Source: Locusta migratoria | Lineage: Eukaryota; Arthropoda; Insecta; Orthoptera; Acrididae | Direction of reading: 5' to 3' | Assembly: GCA_026315105.1 (NCBI GenBank) | Contig: CM048744.1 | Coordinates: forward strand, 25,957,759-26,021,758 | DNA: 64,000 bases | Shown here: positions 20,874-32,499 of the stretch, in pieces | How positions within the stretch are numbered: the first letter of the stretch is position 1 | Layout of the letters: every line of letters starts with the position of its first letter | Notes under the pieces: model-generated | Databases searched by the model: none | What the model was told of the DNA's origin: nothing | What the model saw: only the letters and a program-made list of their open reading frames with translations | Translations under genes and position numbers: made by a program

Positions 20874-23800
20874 TCAAGCAGCTGCTCGTGTGTCATCAGC
20901 TAAAATTTCCTCCAGAGTAGACGAAAAGTGAAGGGCTACACGGAGATGATTAAAATTAACACAAGTCAGTAAAACATGTCGCACTGTCAGCAGTTCACTG
21001 CAGGAGCACAGCGGTGCAGGGTCGGCGGAGAGCAAGTGACGGTGGCTGAAACGGCAGTGACCGATCCGCAACCGGGCCTGGATGACCTCCTCTCGCCGAG
21101 AGGGGCGTGAGGAGGTCCTCCAAGCGGTCGGGATCGGTTTTACAGTTCTCAATTTATTGTTGTACATTGAAAACCACGCACTGTGCCATTGCGACACGAT
21201 ACTCCGGCGAAGAGCCCGTTGAACATCGTCCGATGGGACGCAAAAGGTAGCCATGCGAGGCAAAATAGCTGCGGCCCTGGCTGCTATGTCGGCGGTCTCA
21301 TTCCCGGGCATTCCCACGTGGCCAGGGACCCACAGGAAAGAAACGTGACAGCTGTCATCTGCTAGCAACTGGAGAGAGCGTTGGATCCGATACACGAGAG
21401 GATGGTTCGAGAAAGGGTCCTTAAGACTCTGCAGGGCACTAAGGGAGTCAGAACATATGGCATAGAAAGGTTGGCGGTGGCGGCAGGTGTACAAAACGGC
21501 CTGGTGGAGGGCAAAAAGCTCAGCCGTGAAACTCGAACACCGGTCAGGGAGCTTGTATTGGAACCGGTTGTCCCCGACGACGAAGGCAGATCCGACAGCG
21601 ACAGTGCTCTTGGAACCATCAGTGTAAATAAATATGGCATTATCACACCGCGAACGGAGTTCGACAAGCCTCGAGCGGTATAACAAATCTGGAGTGCTCT
21701 CCTTGGGGAGCGAACTAAGTTCAAGGTGAGTGTGAACCTGGGCCTGATGCCACGGTGGCAATGGGCTTTCGCTCAACCGAAAGGTGGAAGGAAGGGTAAA
21801 ATCGAGCCAATGTAGTAGGCGGCGAAACCGAACTCCAGGTGGAAGCAAGGCAATCGCAGAAAACTGATATTGGCGATCGAGTGAGTCGTCAAAAAATAAT
21901 CGGTAAGATGGGTGGTTGGGCATCGAACGCAGGCGGCATGCGTACCGACACAAGAGTATGTCACGCCGAGTGGTCAAGGGTAATACAGCAGCCTCGGCAT
22001 ACAGACTTTCAACAGGGCTAGTATAAAATGCACTGGTCGCAAGACGTAGACCCCGATGGTGGATAGAGTTGAGACGGCGGAGAATCGACGGCCGTGCAGA
22101 AGAGTATACAAGGCTTCCGTAGTCGAGCTTCGACTGAACAATGGCCTGGTAAAGGTGAAGCAGGACAGTACGATCCGCTCCCCATGACGTGCCACTGAGG
22201 ACACGAAGAACATTAAGGGATCGGGCACAACGGGCAGCCAGGTAGGACACGTGTGTGGACCAGCAAAGTTTCCGATCCAACATGAGTCCCAACAATTTCG
22301 TAGTCTCCAAGAAAGGGAGAGCAACAGGGCCGAGATGTAGAGAAGGTGGAAGAAATTCCTTGTACCTCCAGAAGTTTATACACACAGTTTTCTCAATGGA
22401 GAATCGGAAGTCGTTTGCGATGCTCCAGGAATATAGACGGTCAAGACAGCGTTGAAGAGAACGCTCCAAGAGACACGTCCGCTGGGCGCTGCAATAAATT
22501 GCGAAATCGTCAACAAAAAGAGCTCCGGAGACGTCGGCTGAAAGGCAATCTACGATCGGATTGATTGCAATGGCAAAGAGCGCCACACTCAAGACGGAGC
22601 CCTGTGGTACCCCATTCTCCTGGCAAAAGGTATCGGACAAAACAGAGCCCACCCGTACCCGGAACTTGCGATCCGCCAAAAACGCTTGAATGAAAAGAGG
22701 AAGGCGGCCCCGAAGGCCCCATGTGTGCAATGTGCGGAGAATGCCCGCTCTCCAACAGGTATCGTATGCCTTCTCTAAGTCGAAGAAGACTGCTACTGTT
22801 TGACGCTTCTTTAAAAAGTTGTTCATAATGAAGGTCGACAACGTAACGAGGTGATCAGCAGCAGAGCGGTGTCGACGAAAACCGCATTTGATATTAGTCA
22901 GCAGGCGGCGAGATTCAAGGAGCCAGACCAACCGAGCGTTAACCATGCGTTCCATCACCTTACAGACGCAGCTCGTCAGAGAAATAGGGCGATAACTGGA
23001 AGGAAGGTGTTTGTCCTTCCCTGGTTTGGGGATGGGGACAACAATGGCTTCACGCCAACTTGTGGGAACATGACCTTCAGTCCATATGCGATTGTAGGTA
23101 CTAAGAAGAAAGCACTTGCCCGCAGGAGAGAGGTTCTTCAGCATCTCAATATGAATGGAATCGGGCCCGGGAGCAGAAGATAGGGACAGGGCTCCTGCAT
23201 GGTGAAGGCGACGTTGTAATTTTCACGATTAAAAGAGTGGAAAGAAGGCGGCCATGCCTCCTCTACCTGTTTGCGAGGACGAAAGGCAGGGTGGTAATGG
23301 GCAGAGCTCGAAACCTCCGCAAAGAAACGGCCCAATGCGTTGGAAACATCAGCGGGGTCCACGAGGACTGCGTTCTCCACGGTCAGGCCAGGAATCGGGG
23401 AGTGGACCTTGGTGCCGGATAAACGGCGTAGGCCACCGCAAACAACCGTGGAGGGAGTAAAACGGTTAAAAGAACTAGTAAAAGCAGTCCAGCAAGCTTT
23501 CTTGCTGTCGTTTATGATACGATGACATTGCGCTCTCATACGTTTATAATGTATGCAATTCTCCAAAGTTGGGTGGCGGCGGAAGGTGCGTAAAGCACGG
23601 CGCCGGGCTCTAAGCGCGTCGCGGCAGGCTGCAGTCCACCAAGAGACCTGGACACGACGTGGAGAAGAGGATGTACGAGGTATGGAACGTTCAGCAGCGG
23701 TGAGAATAACTCTGTGAGGTAGTCGACCTGACTGTCACAGTTGGGAAAATTCTGATCGTGAAAAACAGCCACAGAAGAATAAAGCCCCCAGTCGGCTTTG

Positions 23801-24480
23801 GGAATGTTCCAACTGGTGGGACGAGGGACGAAGTGGATAATACAAGGGAAATGGTCACTTGAGTACGTGTCAGAAAGAGCATTCCACTCAAACCGACCGG
23901 CAAGCTGAGGAGTGCATATTGCGAGGTCTATATGGCAATAAGTGTATGTTGTGTCTGAAAGGAAGGTTGGTGCACCGGTGTTGAGGCAGACAAGATCGAG
24001 GTGTTGGAGAAGGTCCACCGATAGAGACCTCTTGGACAAGGCGCCGGAGAGCCCCATACGGGGTGGTGGGCATTAAAGTCGCCTACCAACACGAAAGGTG
24101 AAGGGAGCTGGTCAACAAGGTGTAGCACATCTGCCCTAGTAAGGGCAGATGACGATGGCGAACAGATATTACAGAGGGAGAAGGTAAATGTGGATAAAGT
24201 GATGTGGACGGTAACTGCCTGTAGGTGAGTATGCAAGGAAATGGAATGGAAATAGACATCGTCTCGAAGGAGCATCAAAACCCCTCCATGGGCTGGGACA
24301 CCTTCCATGGGTGGCAGGTCGAACCGCACAGAGGTGTAGTGTGGAAAGTCTGCACGATCACTTGGACGCAACTTAGTTTCTTGGAGACAGACTAGAAGCG
24401 GGCAGTGCAGCCGAAGGAGTAGTTTTAACTCCTCCCGATTGGAACGAATGCCGCGAATATTCCATTGAAGGAGCGCCATG
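20874..24480 (-). pseudogene. I-type LINE ORF2: endonuclease, reverse transcriptase, RNase H
   Basis: Enzyme protein of the I-type LINE, in at least three frames. The endonuclease starts at about 24,480 (MALLQWNIRGIRSN, CLQETKL, FVLVGDFNAHHPVWG); a frameshift lies near 24,060. The linker and pre-RT occupy 23,138-24,057 with another shift. The main frame, 20,874-23,144 (756 codons), holds the reverse transcriptase: SSYRPISLTSCVCKVMERM, FFDLEKAYDTCW, NGVPQGSVLSVALFAIAIN and the catalytic LFVDDFAIYC. RNase H follows: IFIYTDGSK, SSFTAELFALHQAV, YAICSDSLSALQSL and PGHVGMPGNETAD. A C-terminal Cys-rich block (CSCSELLTVRHVLLTC) closes it. Catalytic residues in RT and RNase H look intact, so the long 3' frame decayed less than the 5' part. 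Confidence 0.92.
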
Positions 24481-25042
24481 ATAAAAATGAGATAAGAAAT
24501 AAGGATAAAAACCAAATAGCAAGCGGGGTCACCTCGGGCCGCTGAGGACCGGATTTCGAGGGAGCACTGCTATCGCTGTCTAGGGGCAAAGGGCCGTGGT
24601 CCATAGGTTCGACCGACGCGCCTGCCACCTCCTTGAGTTGATCAGGAGAGGCAGTTTCCCCCGCCGGTAGGAGGCCAGGTGCCCGGCATACGGAGCGACC
24701 CGGTGAAACAGAAGACGGCCGAGGCCGGCAACTGTTGGACGGCGTGATGGATGGGTCACGCCTCGGAGGGGAAGGAGAGGGACTCTTTTTCCTGTTGGCT
24801 CTTCTCGAAGAGTGACAGTGAGAAGAGGCAGTCGACAGTTGGGAAGCCTGAGAATGCAGAAAATCCTCACGGACGGGTTCCAGGCATCTTGTTTAGGTGC
24901 CCGCGGTTTACTAGAGGTTGACGAAGACTGTACTTTAGGAGCAGCAGGAGGAAGCGGGGACGTGGAACGGGCAATCTTCGGGCTGGCGGATCGCACAACT
25001 GTGTCAGCGAAGGTAAAATTACACGTCTTGGTACTTGAATCC

Positions 25043-26038
25043 TTAGTAGGTCGAGTGGAGGACCTTACTGTATGTGCCCGCTGGGAGGACTGTGGGCTTT
25101 CGACTCGCCAACAACTTTCGAGCGGCAGATGTCGATACCTTTTCCGTAACCCGAATTTGCTGGATTACCTTCTCATCCTTGTATACAGGGCAGTCGCGAG
25201 AGGAAGCCGCATGGTCACCGTTGCAGTTAAGGCAGTGAGGGGACGGAGGTGGGCAATCCCCCTCATGGGCGTCTGTACCACAAGTGACACACTTTGCTGC
25301 ATTTGGGCAATGTTCACGGGTATGGTTGTACCTGTGGCACTGAAAACAGCGCGTTGGGTTAGGTACATAACGGCGGACGGAGATGACTTCATACCCTGCT
25401 TTGACCTCCGACGGGAGGTCAACTATGTCGAACGTCAAAAACACAGTACGAGTCGGTGTCAGCTGGTTATCAACCTTTTTCATTACCCTATGGACGGCTG
25501 TCACACCCTGGTCGGACATATAGGATTGGATGTCTTCATCAGACAACCCGTCAAGGGATCTCGTGAAGACTACCCCACGTGACGAGTTGAGTGTGCGATA
25601 GGCTTCCACCTTGACAGGAAACGTGTGTAACAATGTAGTACGGATTAGTTTCTGAGCTTGGAAGGCACTGTCCACTTCCAGCAACATTGTGCCATTGCGC
25701 TGACGTGAACAGGTTTTAACAGGGCCAGCAATTGCATCTACACCTTTCTGTATAACGAAAGGATTGACAGAATTGAAGTCTTTTCCGTCGGTACGAGACA
25801 CAACAAGAAATTTCGGTAAATTAGGCAGAGTCTTCTTTTGCTGAGGCGAATCTACCTTCCGTTTCTGGGACAACGTCACTGAAGAAGAGAAGGAAGTCAT
25901 CGCGGAAGTGTCCCCCGTGATTACCGGCGTCTCCGATGGCGCGCTCCTTCCTAGTGGGGCCCTCTCCAAGGGCTTACCCGCCTTAGGTGATTGTTCACAC
26001 CTCAGGTCACACCTCCCGAGAACTGACGGAGGGACCAA
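25043..26038 (-). CDS. I-type LINE ORF1, nucleocapsid-like protein
   Basis: RNA-binding gag-like protein that packages LINE RNA. It starts at ATG 26,038 and is 331 codons in this frame. The N-terminal part is Ser/Pro-rich. The middle (KFLVVSRTDGKDFNSVNPF, then SRGVVFTRSLDGLSDEDI) is the PRE_C2HC-type region preceding the zinc knuckles. Three Cys-rich knuckles follow near residues 235-295: CFQCHRYNHTREHC, CVTCGTDAHEGDC and CLNCNGDHAASSRDC. The stop at 25,043 is probably premature: coding-like sequence continues in another frame to about 24,580 (MRSASPKIARSTSPLPP, then KQDAWNPSVRIF). So the protein was once longer and ends in a frameshift. Confidence 0.85.
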   Translation of the reverse strand: MVPPSVLGRCDLRCEQSPKAGKPLERAPLGRSAPSETPVITGDTSAMTSFSSSVTLSQKRKVDSPQQKKTLPNLPKFLVVSRTDGKDFNSVNPFVIQKGVDAIAGPVKTCSRQRNGTMLLEVDSAFQAQKLIRTTLLHTFPVKVEAYRTLNSSRGVVFTRSLDGLSDEDIQSYMSDQGVTAVHRVMKKVDNQLTPTRTVFLTFDIVDLPSEVKAGYEVISVRRYVPNPTRCFQCHRYNHTREHCPNAAKCVTCGTDAHEGDCPPPSPHCLNCNGDHAASSRDCPVYKDEKVIQQIRVTEKVSTSAARKLLASRKPTVLPAGTYSKVLHSTY

Positions 26039-26539
26039 TCAGCATGTTCGGTAACGGGTAATCACCCCTCCCTGGGCCTGGCCTTTACCAGGGGGTAGGT
26101 CTACGTACGTGCCCTACTTGTCTACCTGGGTCGGGGAATTACGCGTTACCCCGTCACCTGCTACGCATGATAATGCGTGGGTCGGCCTTCAGACACGCAC
26201 AGGGAGGAAAGAAGAAGAATAGAGGAAGTGAAGAGAAAGAAGGAAAGAAGTGTTTCAAACGCTGAGGCGGAGACTAATGAGGAGAAGAAGGAAGCTAGGA
26301 GAGTACAATGAGAGAAAGACAGAAACAAAGGGTAAGAAAGGAAGGAACGAAGGAAGAAAAACGACAACAAGAACCACCGTAGCTCACGAAATATGCCCGT
26401 CTCCGGGCGAAGGCATAAACCGGGAGGGAAAGTGAAGCAGCCTGGGGCAGAAGAAAGGCTGCTCCGTCTCAGGGCCCCGTGCGCGCCACACACGTACCCA
26501 CGAAAGAACTGTGGGCTCCCTGGGGGGCTTAAAACTTTT

Positions 26540-29149
26540 GTGTAATTAGGCCTTCAGCCTCACACGAGAATGCGGCAGTATAAGTGTTAAACTTGGTTTT
26601 ATACTGAAAATTCAGCTGTATGCAAGAGAATTGACCAAGCTAAAATGTAGGGAAAGTTCACTCAGATGGTAATTAATTAATAGTTCGCATATTTGGGAAG
26701 GTTTCTTTGTGGTCACATTTGAATCAACTGACCATACCACGTGGCCGTTATGATAATGCTAGTTCGTTTTCTGAGTATAAATGAAAGCTATTAATGGTTA
26801 TCGGTTGCTTGTTGCACTGTTCAGTTTTATAGAATACCGATATGCAAGAATTTAGTTAAAATTAGCAGTAGTTTTCATTGTCCGTTGGGCATTTGTAATA
26901 TTGGAGCCAAAGAATATCCCACACGTTTGGTATAAGGAAGATTACTTTATGAGGGCCTATAAAAAAGTATAGAAGTTGCGAAAGAGATTTAATGTAATTT
27001 TAAAATGTGTTTCATGTTATAGACAGACTTTCGTGCCACGTGATTCGTGTTATGCTCTTTTGCGAGACTCGTGTGGAAATAATGCCTCTAAAACAAGGGA
27101 TCATTACTTTATTTTCAAATTGTTTAATTTCACGTAATTTTCTCTCTCAATCTATATTCATTTGTGCGTTTCTGAACTGGTACCATGTTAGTGCTTTGCT
27201 TGGTCTCTTATCTAATAGTGTAGTGAAAGAATGCATTGCGTGTAGTCTGGTCTGAAAGTGAATAAAAAAATAAGTGTCATTTCCCGCCCTCCATAATATA
27301 CTAGTGTTATGAGGAGACCGGTTTTAAATTGATAATGCAGTACTTGTCTCCGACTGTTAATTGGTTAATGGTTATTCTAGACAATTCTTATTAAAATTAA
27401 AAATGAGAAAAACTTCTATCATTTAAAAGTAATAAAACAAAAGAGAAAGAATGGGCATTAGCAAACTTCCCCTCCACTCGGATTCTGGTCGTAAAAGTGC
27501 GGTACCATACTAGGGAGCGTTATTAGTTGCGCACAGAATTAGATAATTAGACGAGATTTTATAGTAAACTTTTTAGCCATAATATATTAGACGTTATAAT
27601 ACAATCCCTCATACGGTGGGACTACGACCAGAATCGTGGTATGAGATTGATAATAAAAGACAAACCACGCCCACGTTTAGTCAGCATAAGTGAGGGGCAG
27701 CTTGCAACATTGAACAGTTCTCTTCTGCCTTCGTTGGTCCCGTTCTTGCAGGATCTTCTTCCGACAACGGCGATTTCGAAATATGATGTTTTGCCGGATT
27801 CCCGATATTCAGTGCACTCATAAATGGTCGTATGGGAAAATCCTTGGAAATCCTCTGTCTGGTCTCTCGTGCGTCGTCTGTAACACCACGACAAGACCCC
27901 CTTAAATCGTGACAACCTCCCACTGTAGCACCAGTAACCGACCTAACGCCTGCGCCAACCACTTGTTGTCTTATATACGCGCTGTCCACCGCAGCGGCGT
28001 CCTCTGAGTGTTTACGTGTCTCTGTGTTTGCATACGCATGCTGTTCAGTGTACCGGTCTTTTAACAATTGTATGATTTTGTGATCGCCTGTTGTCATGTC
28101 TGTGCATGGGAATGATGGGAGAACAGGTTTGAGGTCGCTCTGCGTTTTCAGAGTGTTAGAATGCTACAAGCCAAAAACCGTGCAGTGGAGGTTGAAAGAC
28201 GACCGTCTGTCGTATTCCATATATTTTTATATATTTCTGTAAAGTTATAATTTATTTAATGTTGCTAGATTGTTATTTTGTTAAAACTTGCACCCCACTC
28301 TTTTCAAGGCTTGAGGAACAGCATTTTTATTTCATGTGTTAAAATATTTGTTAGTGTTTTTTCTTATTTTGTTATGGTAATAACTTATTTTTATATTAAT
28401 TAATGCGGCATAAATGTGACTTCTCCGCTACGCCACTGTCCCTGTGAGGATGCGTGATTGTCTTACTTTTAAGTGCATGTTCGAGAATCTATGGCTGTCT
28501 GAATGTGGGGGGTGGCAGCTCGCTTTGCATCGTTCTCTCTGGCTCAGAGTCAATAGCTGCTGAGGCTATCAAAAAGGATTCTACACCCTTTGGTTACAGT
28601 CCAGTCGTCGATCATAGTCTACAGCGAGTCTCGATGTCCGTCTCCACCACAATGATCGTTTTTCCGGCTTCCGGTGGCTTCCCGCCTCGTGACCGCTGGG
28701 TCTTCGCTCTATACTGGGCGTCTGGCAAAGTAAGTAAGTGAATTTATTCAGTTTTATCGGTTTTCGGCACTACGTAGGTCCGAGTTCCGACTTCCGGAGT
28801 TTGCAGCTAGTCGCCTGAATTTGCACCATTTCTCATATGAAAACAGTACCTAGATCGATTTCTACCAGACTGCAACTTAAGAATCCACCGTGATTTTGTA
28901 TAATGAATCCGATTTTCAACTTTATCTTCAGTGGAGTGCGTTGATGTAACGTAGCTGTGTGTCCCCGTTGGCGTGTTTGCTCGCGGTCCAATTCAGATGT
29001 AATTTAAATTGATAATACTCCAGCTCCACCTCAAAACAGGTACGACAGACACGAGCCAACCTCCAAAATGGCAGATATATTTTTTCGTTTCGAAATATCT
29101 CTTAAATAAAAGCTGATCTTCTCCGAGCTCGGATTCTATCAGTTTTACC
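26540..29149. other. No gene recognised
   Basis: Mostly AT-rich. Two overlapping minus-strand frames at 27,622-28,097 and a plus-strand frame at 28,454-28,741 have no recognisable domain. A small inverted repeat at 27.5 kb is listed separately. Confidence 0.45.
27481..27636. repeat. Inverted repeat, possible small MITE
   Basis: GATTCTGGTCGTA at 27,481-27,493 is repeated as its reverse complement ending at 27,635, and pairing continues imperfectly inward for about 30 bp (ending TAGGGA and TCCCTC). The interior is AT-rich and non-coding. No clear target duplication was found. Confidence 0.55.
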
Positions 29150-29325
29150 CTTAATTCGTCCGTAAATAATACGTGGTATTATTTTGCATCCATTTCTTAT
29201 TAAACTGATAGTTGTGTAATATGCACATTTGCATCGTTTGGAATTTGAATTATTATATTTTTGCTTAAGTCCGAGTGCCTTTCCCCTGTCTCATACATCT
29301 AACACAGAAGGTGTAACAGTTTCAA
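29150..29325 (-). mobile_element. RTE LINE scrap
   Basis: Degenerate match to the RTE region around the 9.66- and 11.7-kb junction, sharing the order TATTAAACTGAT, TTTGGAAT, ATTATTATA-type, GTCTCATAC. It shows the same 22- to 175-bp block in the same orientation as the RTE copies, interrupted at 29,326 by a SINE fragment. Confidence 0.65.
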
Positions 29326-29390
29326 ATGTTCAAATGTTTGTATAGTCTATAGGACTTAACTACGGGGTCATCAGTCCCTAATAATATAAT
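29326..29390 (-). mobile_element. SINE (family A) 3' body fragment
   Basis: Only the 3' body and tail are present (TTCAAATGTTCAAATG and GGGGTCATCAGTCCCTAA). The tRNA head is missing, consistent with 5' truncation. Confidence 0.8.
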
Positions 29391-30050
29391 GTCGACTTGC
29401 CTGTAAATTGTAGTTTTCGAGCACCTTCCCCCTTTTATTTAATACTTTTTTTCACCAGTGCTGAGAACAAGCTCAGATGCCATTTTCTATGATTAAGGTC
29501 CGTTGCCCCATAAATGTTTTTCTTTAGCCACCTTTATGAAATAACTTTAATCGTGGTTGCTTAACTTCCTGTTATTAGAGTATTGTTAACCAAGTCAGTT
29601 CTCAATGTGGGCCAGGGAACAAGGTTTTGCAGCAGGGAGTATACGATAGTTTACACAGACCTTTCTGCTAATTTTTACTGCCAAAATTAAGGTTTTTTTG
29701 TAACAGTAAACACTTATCTGGATACCTCCTCCCAGCATTGATCTTTTACTTCGAACAGTGATGCACTTTTATAGTGATACTAACCCAGTCTTTAACTAGT
29801 CAACAGGCAGCAAGCCTTAGTCGTTTTGTTAAACCATCACCCCCAGCGAGATCTGAAGAGCAGCAGTTGCCACGGCCCCTCTGCACTACACGTCCCCCCT
29901 TCCTGGCGCGTCGCCTCTGCAGAAACGATCACCTCGGCGCTTTTCCGCTGCTTCCTTTTGCTCTCCCACGGATCTGGAAGCCGTCTTCGCATATGGAGCC
30001 ACCTTGCAGCAAAGCGAGCCGCCAGCACCCCTCCTATCCCACTATCCCAG
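29391..30050. other. No gene seen
   Basis: A frame at 29,774-30,181 runs into the SINE and has no domain. The rest is AT-rich. Confidence 0.45.
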
Positions 30051-30062
30051 CACTCTTCAAAA

Positions 30063-30262
30063 GCCGGCCGCGGTGGTCGAGGGGACTGAGGCGCTCCAGT
30101 CACGGTCTGCACGGCTACTACGATCGGGGGTTCGAATCCCCCTCGGGCATGGATATTTGTGCCGTCCTTAGTATAAGGTAGTTGATAAGTAGTTTGTAAG
30201 TTTAGGGACTGATGACCCCGTAGTTAAGTCCCATAAGCTTAACAAACATTTGAACATTTTGA
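30063..30262 (+). mobile_element. tRNA-derived SINE (family A), full length
   Basis: Complete plus-strand copy. The A box GTGGTCGAGGGGACT and B box GGTTCGAATCC lie in a leucine-tRNA-like head, followed by the family-A body and a TTTGAACATTTT tail. It has a perfect 11-bp target duplication ACTCTTCAAAA at 30,052-30,062 and 30,263-30,273. Confidence 0.95.
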
Positions 30263-30357
30263 ACTCTTCAAAACAAACCAAAGACAGCCTCTATAGTAGC
30301 ACCAGGGGTACTCGCGAGCTAGACGAGACATATCGAGCTCATGGAGCTCAGTGCGGG

Positions 30358-30412
30358 TCATGGAGATCCGAATGTGGGACTATTTTACCTCCGGAATATT
30401 TTACCCAAGAAG
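30358..30412 (-). mobile_element. RTE LINE 5'-region scrap
   Basis: About 55 bp match the inner RTE 5' region near 11,305-11,355, including GACTATTTTACCTCCGGAAT and TATTTTACCC. There is no more RTE sequence on either side. Confidence 0.75.
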
Positions 30413-30533
30413 ACATTTGGTCGATCTTGGTTCTAGAAGACATTCAATAAAGATGAGTTTTGGTGTTTAATTCTTTGTAAGGTGAACTGTGTATAGAAGT
30501 TATATTTAAATAATCGAATAGCAATGTTGAGAT

Positions 30534-30739
30534 TGCCGCGGTGGAGTAGCCGAGCGGTCTAAAGCACCTCGCTGCGGAGCGCGGGGTTGCTCGCCGTGGA
30601 GGTTCGAGTCCTCCCTGGGGCATGGGTGTGTGTGTTTGTCCGTAGGTTAGTTTACCTAGGTTTAAGTAGTTTGTATGCTACGGCTGATGACCACGCAGTT
30701 TGTTCAGATATATTTACAGACATTTGAACATTTTTTGAA
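30534..30739 (+). mobile_element. tRNA-derived SINE (family B), full length
   Basis: The head has a serine/leucine-tRNA-like A box (GTAGCCGAGCGGTCTAA) and B box (GGTTCGAGTCC) and differs from family A. The body nevertheless ends in the same CTGATGACC...ACATTTGAACATTTTTTGA block. ATGTTGAGATT before and ATGATGAGATT after are an imperfect target duplication. Confidence 0.88.
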
Positions 30740-31128
30740 TGATGAGATTCCTAACTACTCACACTACCGCTCATAAATTTCAATACACCCAATAATTTGC
30801 ATCTAGTTCTCCGTAAATAAGGTCTAATATCGTTGGTACCGTCGAGGAAACAAAGAATAGTACAACAGTTGTCCACATGTCTTGATATTTGTTTGTGGTC
30901 ATCGCGATACAATAGTATCCAACAAACAATGTAGTGTTCATAAACGTTATGCTACTATCTGATACGTTTGTTTACCTATTTGCCGAGAGATGCCGCATTT
31001 GCTGCACCTGTGTAGTTCCCTGTAGTGATGTGGTGTCCGCAGCGAACGTCAAGCACTGCTACGATACATAACATCTGGCTCCTGCATGTCAGTTCCTTCG
31101 TGACAGTTGAAGTGTAGACATCGCTAGT

Positions 31129-32385
31129 ATGGGTTCACGAGTGGAGATATCCATGGAAATACGTGCTGCAGTTGTAGCACTTAGCCAAGCAGGTTTATCT
31201 ATTCGCCAAATTGCGAAACACTGTAGTGTGTCTCTAGGGGGAGTGCAATACACTCTTCGCCGCCAGAAAACAACACGTGGCCATACGGACATACCACGAC
31301 GAGGACGACCTCTTAAAGCAACTAATAGTTCAAATGTTCAAATGTTTGTTAAGCTTATGGGACTTAACTACGGGGTCATCAGTCCCTAAACGTACAAACT
31401 ACTTATGAACTACTTACGAACTAGGACGGCACAAATATCCATGCCCGAGGGGGGATTCGAACCCCCGACAGTAGTGGCCGTGATGACCGTGACTGGAGTG
31501 CCTCAGTCACCTCGGCACCGCGGCCGGCCAACTAATAGTGATGATAAATATATCAGAATTACCAGTAAAAGAAATAGATTCTAAACAGAGACCCAAATTC
31601 GTGAAGAAACGTTAGAAATGAACGCGACAACAATATCAGTTTCAACAGTAAAAAAGAGACTAACTGAAGCCGGATTGAAATGTTGTGTCACAGCAAGAAA
31701 AACCCTTTCAAAGGCCAATAAATAAACAGAAGAGACTTGAATGGGCTAGAAAACGTCGTTATTGGACATCGGAAGAATGGACAAAGGTGTTATTCACCGT
31801 GGAATCGAAGTTCGAGATTTTTGGAACCGGAAGGAGAACATTTGTTCGCCGATTTGTAGAGGAAATGGTAACCCAGCAGTGCGTTCTACCTACAGTTAAA
31901 CACGGTGGAGGTTCTGTTATGGTTTGGGGATTTTTGCCGGAGATAGGGGTGACAACATTGAGAAAAACTGAAGAATGTATAGATCAGAAGCAGTATCACC
32001 GCATACTTCAAAATGATGCAACATCATGTGTGTTGCGCTTAATAGGGAAAGGGTTCACCTTAAAACAGGATACTGACCCAAAACATCGGTCGCCATGCTG
32101 TAGGAACTGCATTGCATCAAAGGGAAAACAGAAAGTACTGAAAGATGTGGCATGGCCGTCCCAAAGCCAGACTGTAATCCCATTGAAATGGTGTGGGATA
32201 AAGTGGACAGACGTATCAGAGAAGTTAATATATCCAGTAAGGAACATTTCTGGAATATTGTTAAAGACGTGTGGAATCATATAGATTCACGATACCTACA
32301 ACAACTGATTGACCGCATGCCTCGAGATTGTGAGGTAGTAATTAAATCCAAAGGAGAATACTCTGATGAAAGTAAAATAAAATGA
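31129..32385 (+). pseudogene. Tc1-like transposase, SINE-interrupted and frameshifted
   Basis: DDE transposase. The start ATG at 31,129 opens the paired helix-turn-helix region (MEIRAAVVALSQAGLSIRQI, AKHCSVSLGGVQYTLRRQ) and a basic GRP-type linker (PRRGRPLKATN). It is then cut by a SINE at 31,330. It resumes with STVKKRLTEAGLK and, in another frame, KQKRLEWARKRRYW and WTKVLFTVESKF, where the first catalytic Asp is Val. HGGGSVMVWG, LKQDTDPKH (second Asp region) and, after another shift, PDCNPIEMVWDKVDRRI follow. The last block carries the third acidic residue. The lost first Asp, the frameshifts and the SINE all make it non-functional. Confidence 0.9.
31330..31528 (-). mobile_element. tRNA-derived SINE (family A) inside the Tc1-like element
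   Basis: Full-length minus-strand copy with head (B box near 31,450, A box near 31,510) and body. A perfect 11-bp target duplication CAACTAATAGT lies at 31,319-31,329 and 31,529-31,539. It interrupts the transposase just after its DNA-binding region. Confidence 0.95.
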
Positions 32386-32499
32386 TTGTGATTGTATTAT
32401 ATATGTGTAAGGTAATATAATTATATTTTGTGAGAAATAACGTTTGTATGGTAAATCTGAAATACCAGGAAGTATTGAAATTAATGATCGGTAGTGTAT

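Larger units (their letters stand above)
20687..26527 (-). mobile_element. I-type LINE, full length (5.84 kb), frameshifted
   Basis: Complete non-LTR retrotransposon with two coding regions, read on the minus strand, flanked by a perfect 12-bp target duplication CTTAAAACTTTT at 20,675-20,686 and 26,528-26,539. The 5' leader (26,039-26,527) starts with a C-rich block and contains a purine/pyrimidine-asymmetric stretch. ORF1 is a CCHC nucleocapsid-like protein; ORF2 joins endonuclease, reverse transcriptase and RNase H. The 3' end (20,687-20,873) has no frame. The RNase H marks it as I-like rather than Jockey. ORF2 is broken in several places. Confidence 0.93.
30763..32496 (+). mobile_element. 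Tc1-like transposon, complete with both inverted repeats
   Basis: Terminal inverted repeats of about 25 bp (CACTACCGCTCATAAATTTC at 30,763 and its near-perfect reverse complement ending at 32,496) bound the element. A TA follows on the right (32,497-32,498); the left dinucleotide is CA, probably a decayed TA. Removing the 210-bp SINE insertion leaves about 1.52 kb, normal for Tc1-like elements. Confidence 0.9.

Noticed and set aside
27622..28097. Two overlapping minus-strand frames of about 100-140 codons
   Set aside because: No recognisable domain, no start context or splice pattern that would support a gene; left unassigned.
28454..28741. 95-codon frame starting MIVLLLSACSRIYG with a signal-peptide-like start
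   Set aside because: A short hydrophobic N-terminus alone is weak; no homology recognised and no flanking exon signals examined with confidence.
30063..30145. Family-A SINE head as a genuine leucine tRNA gene
   Set aside because: The same head with the same non-tRNA body recurs at many sites with target duplications, so it is a SINE.
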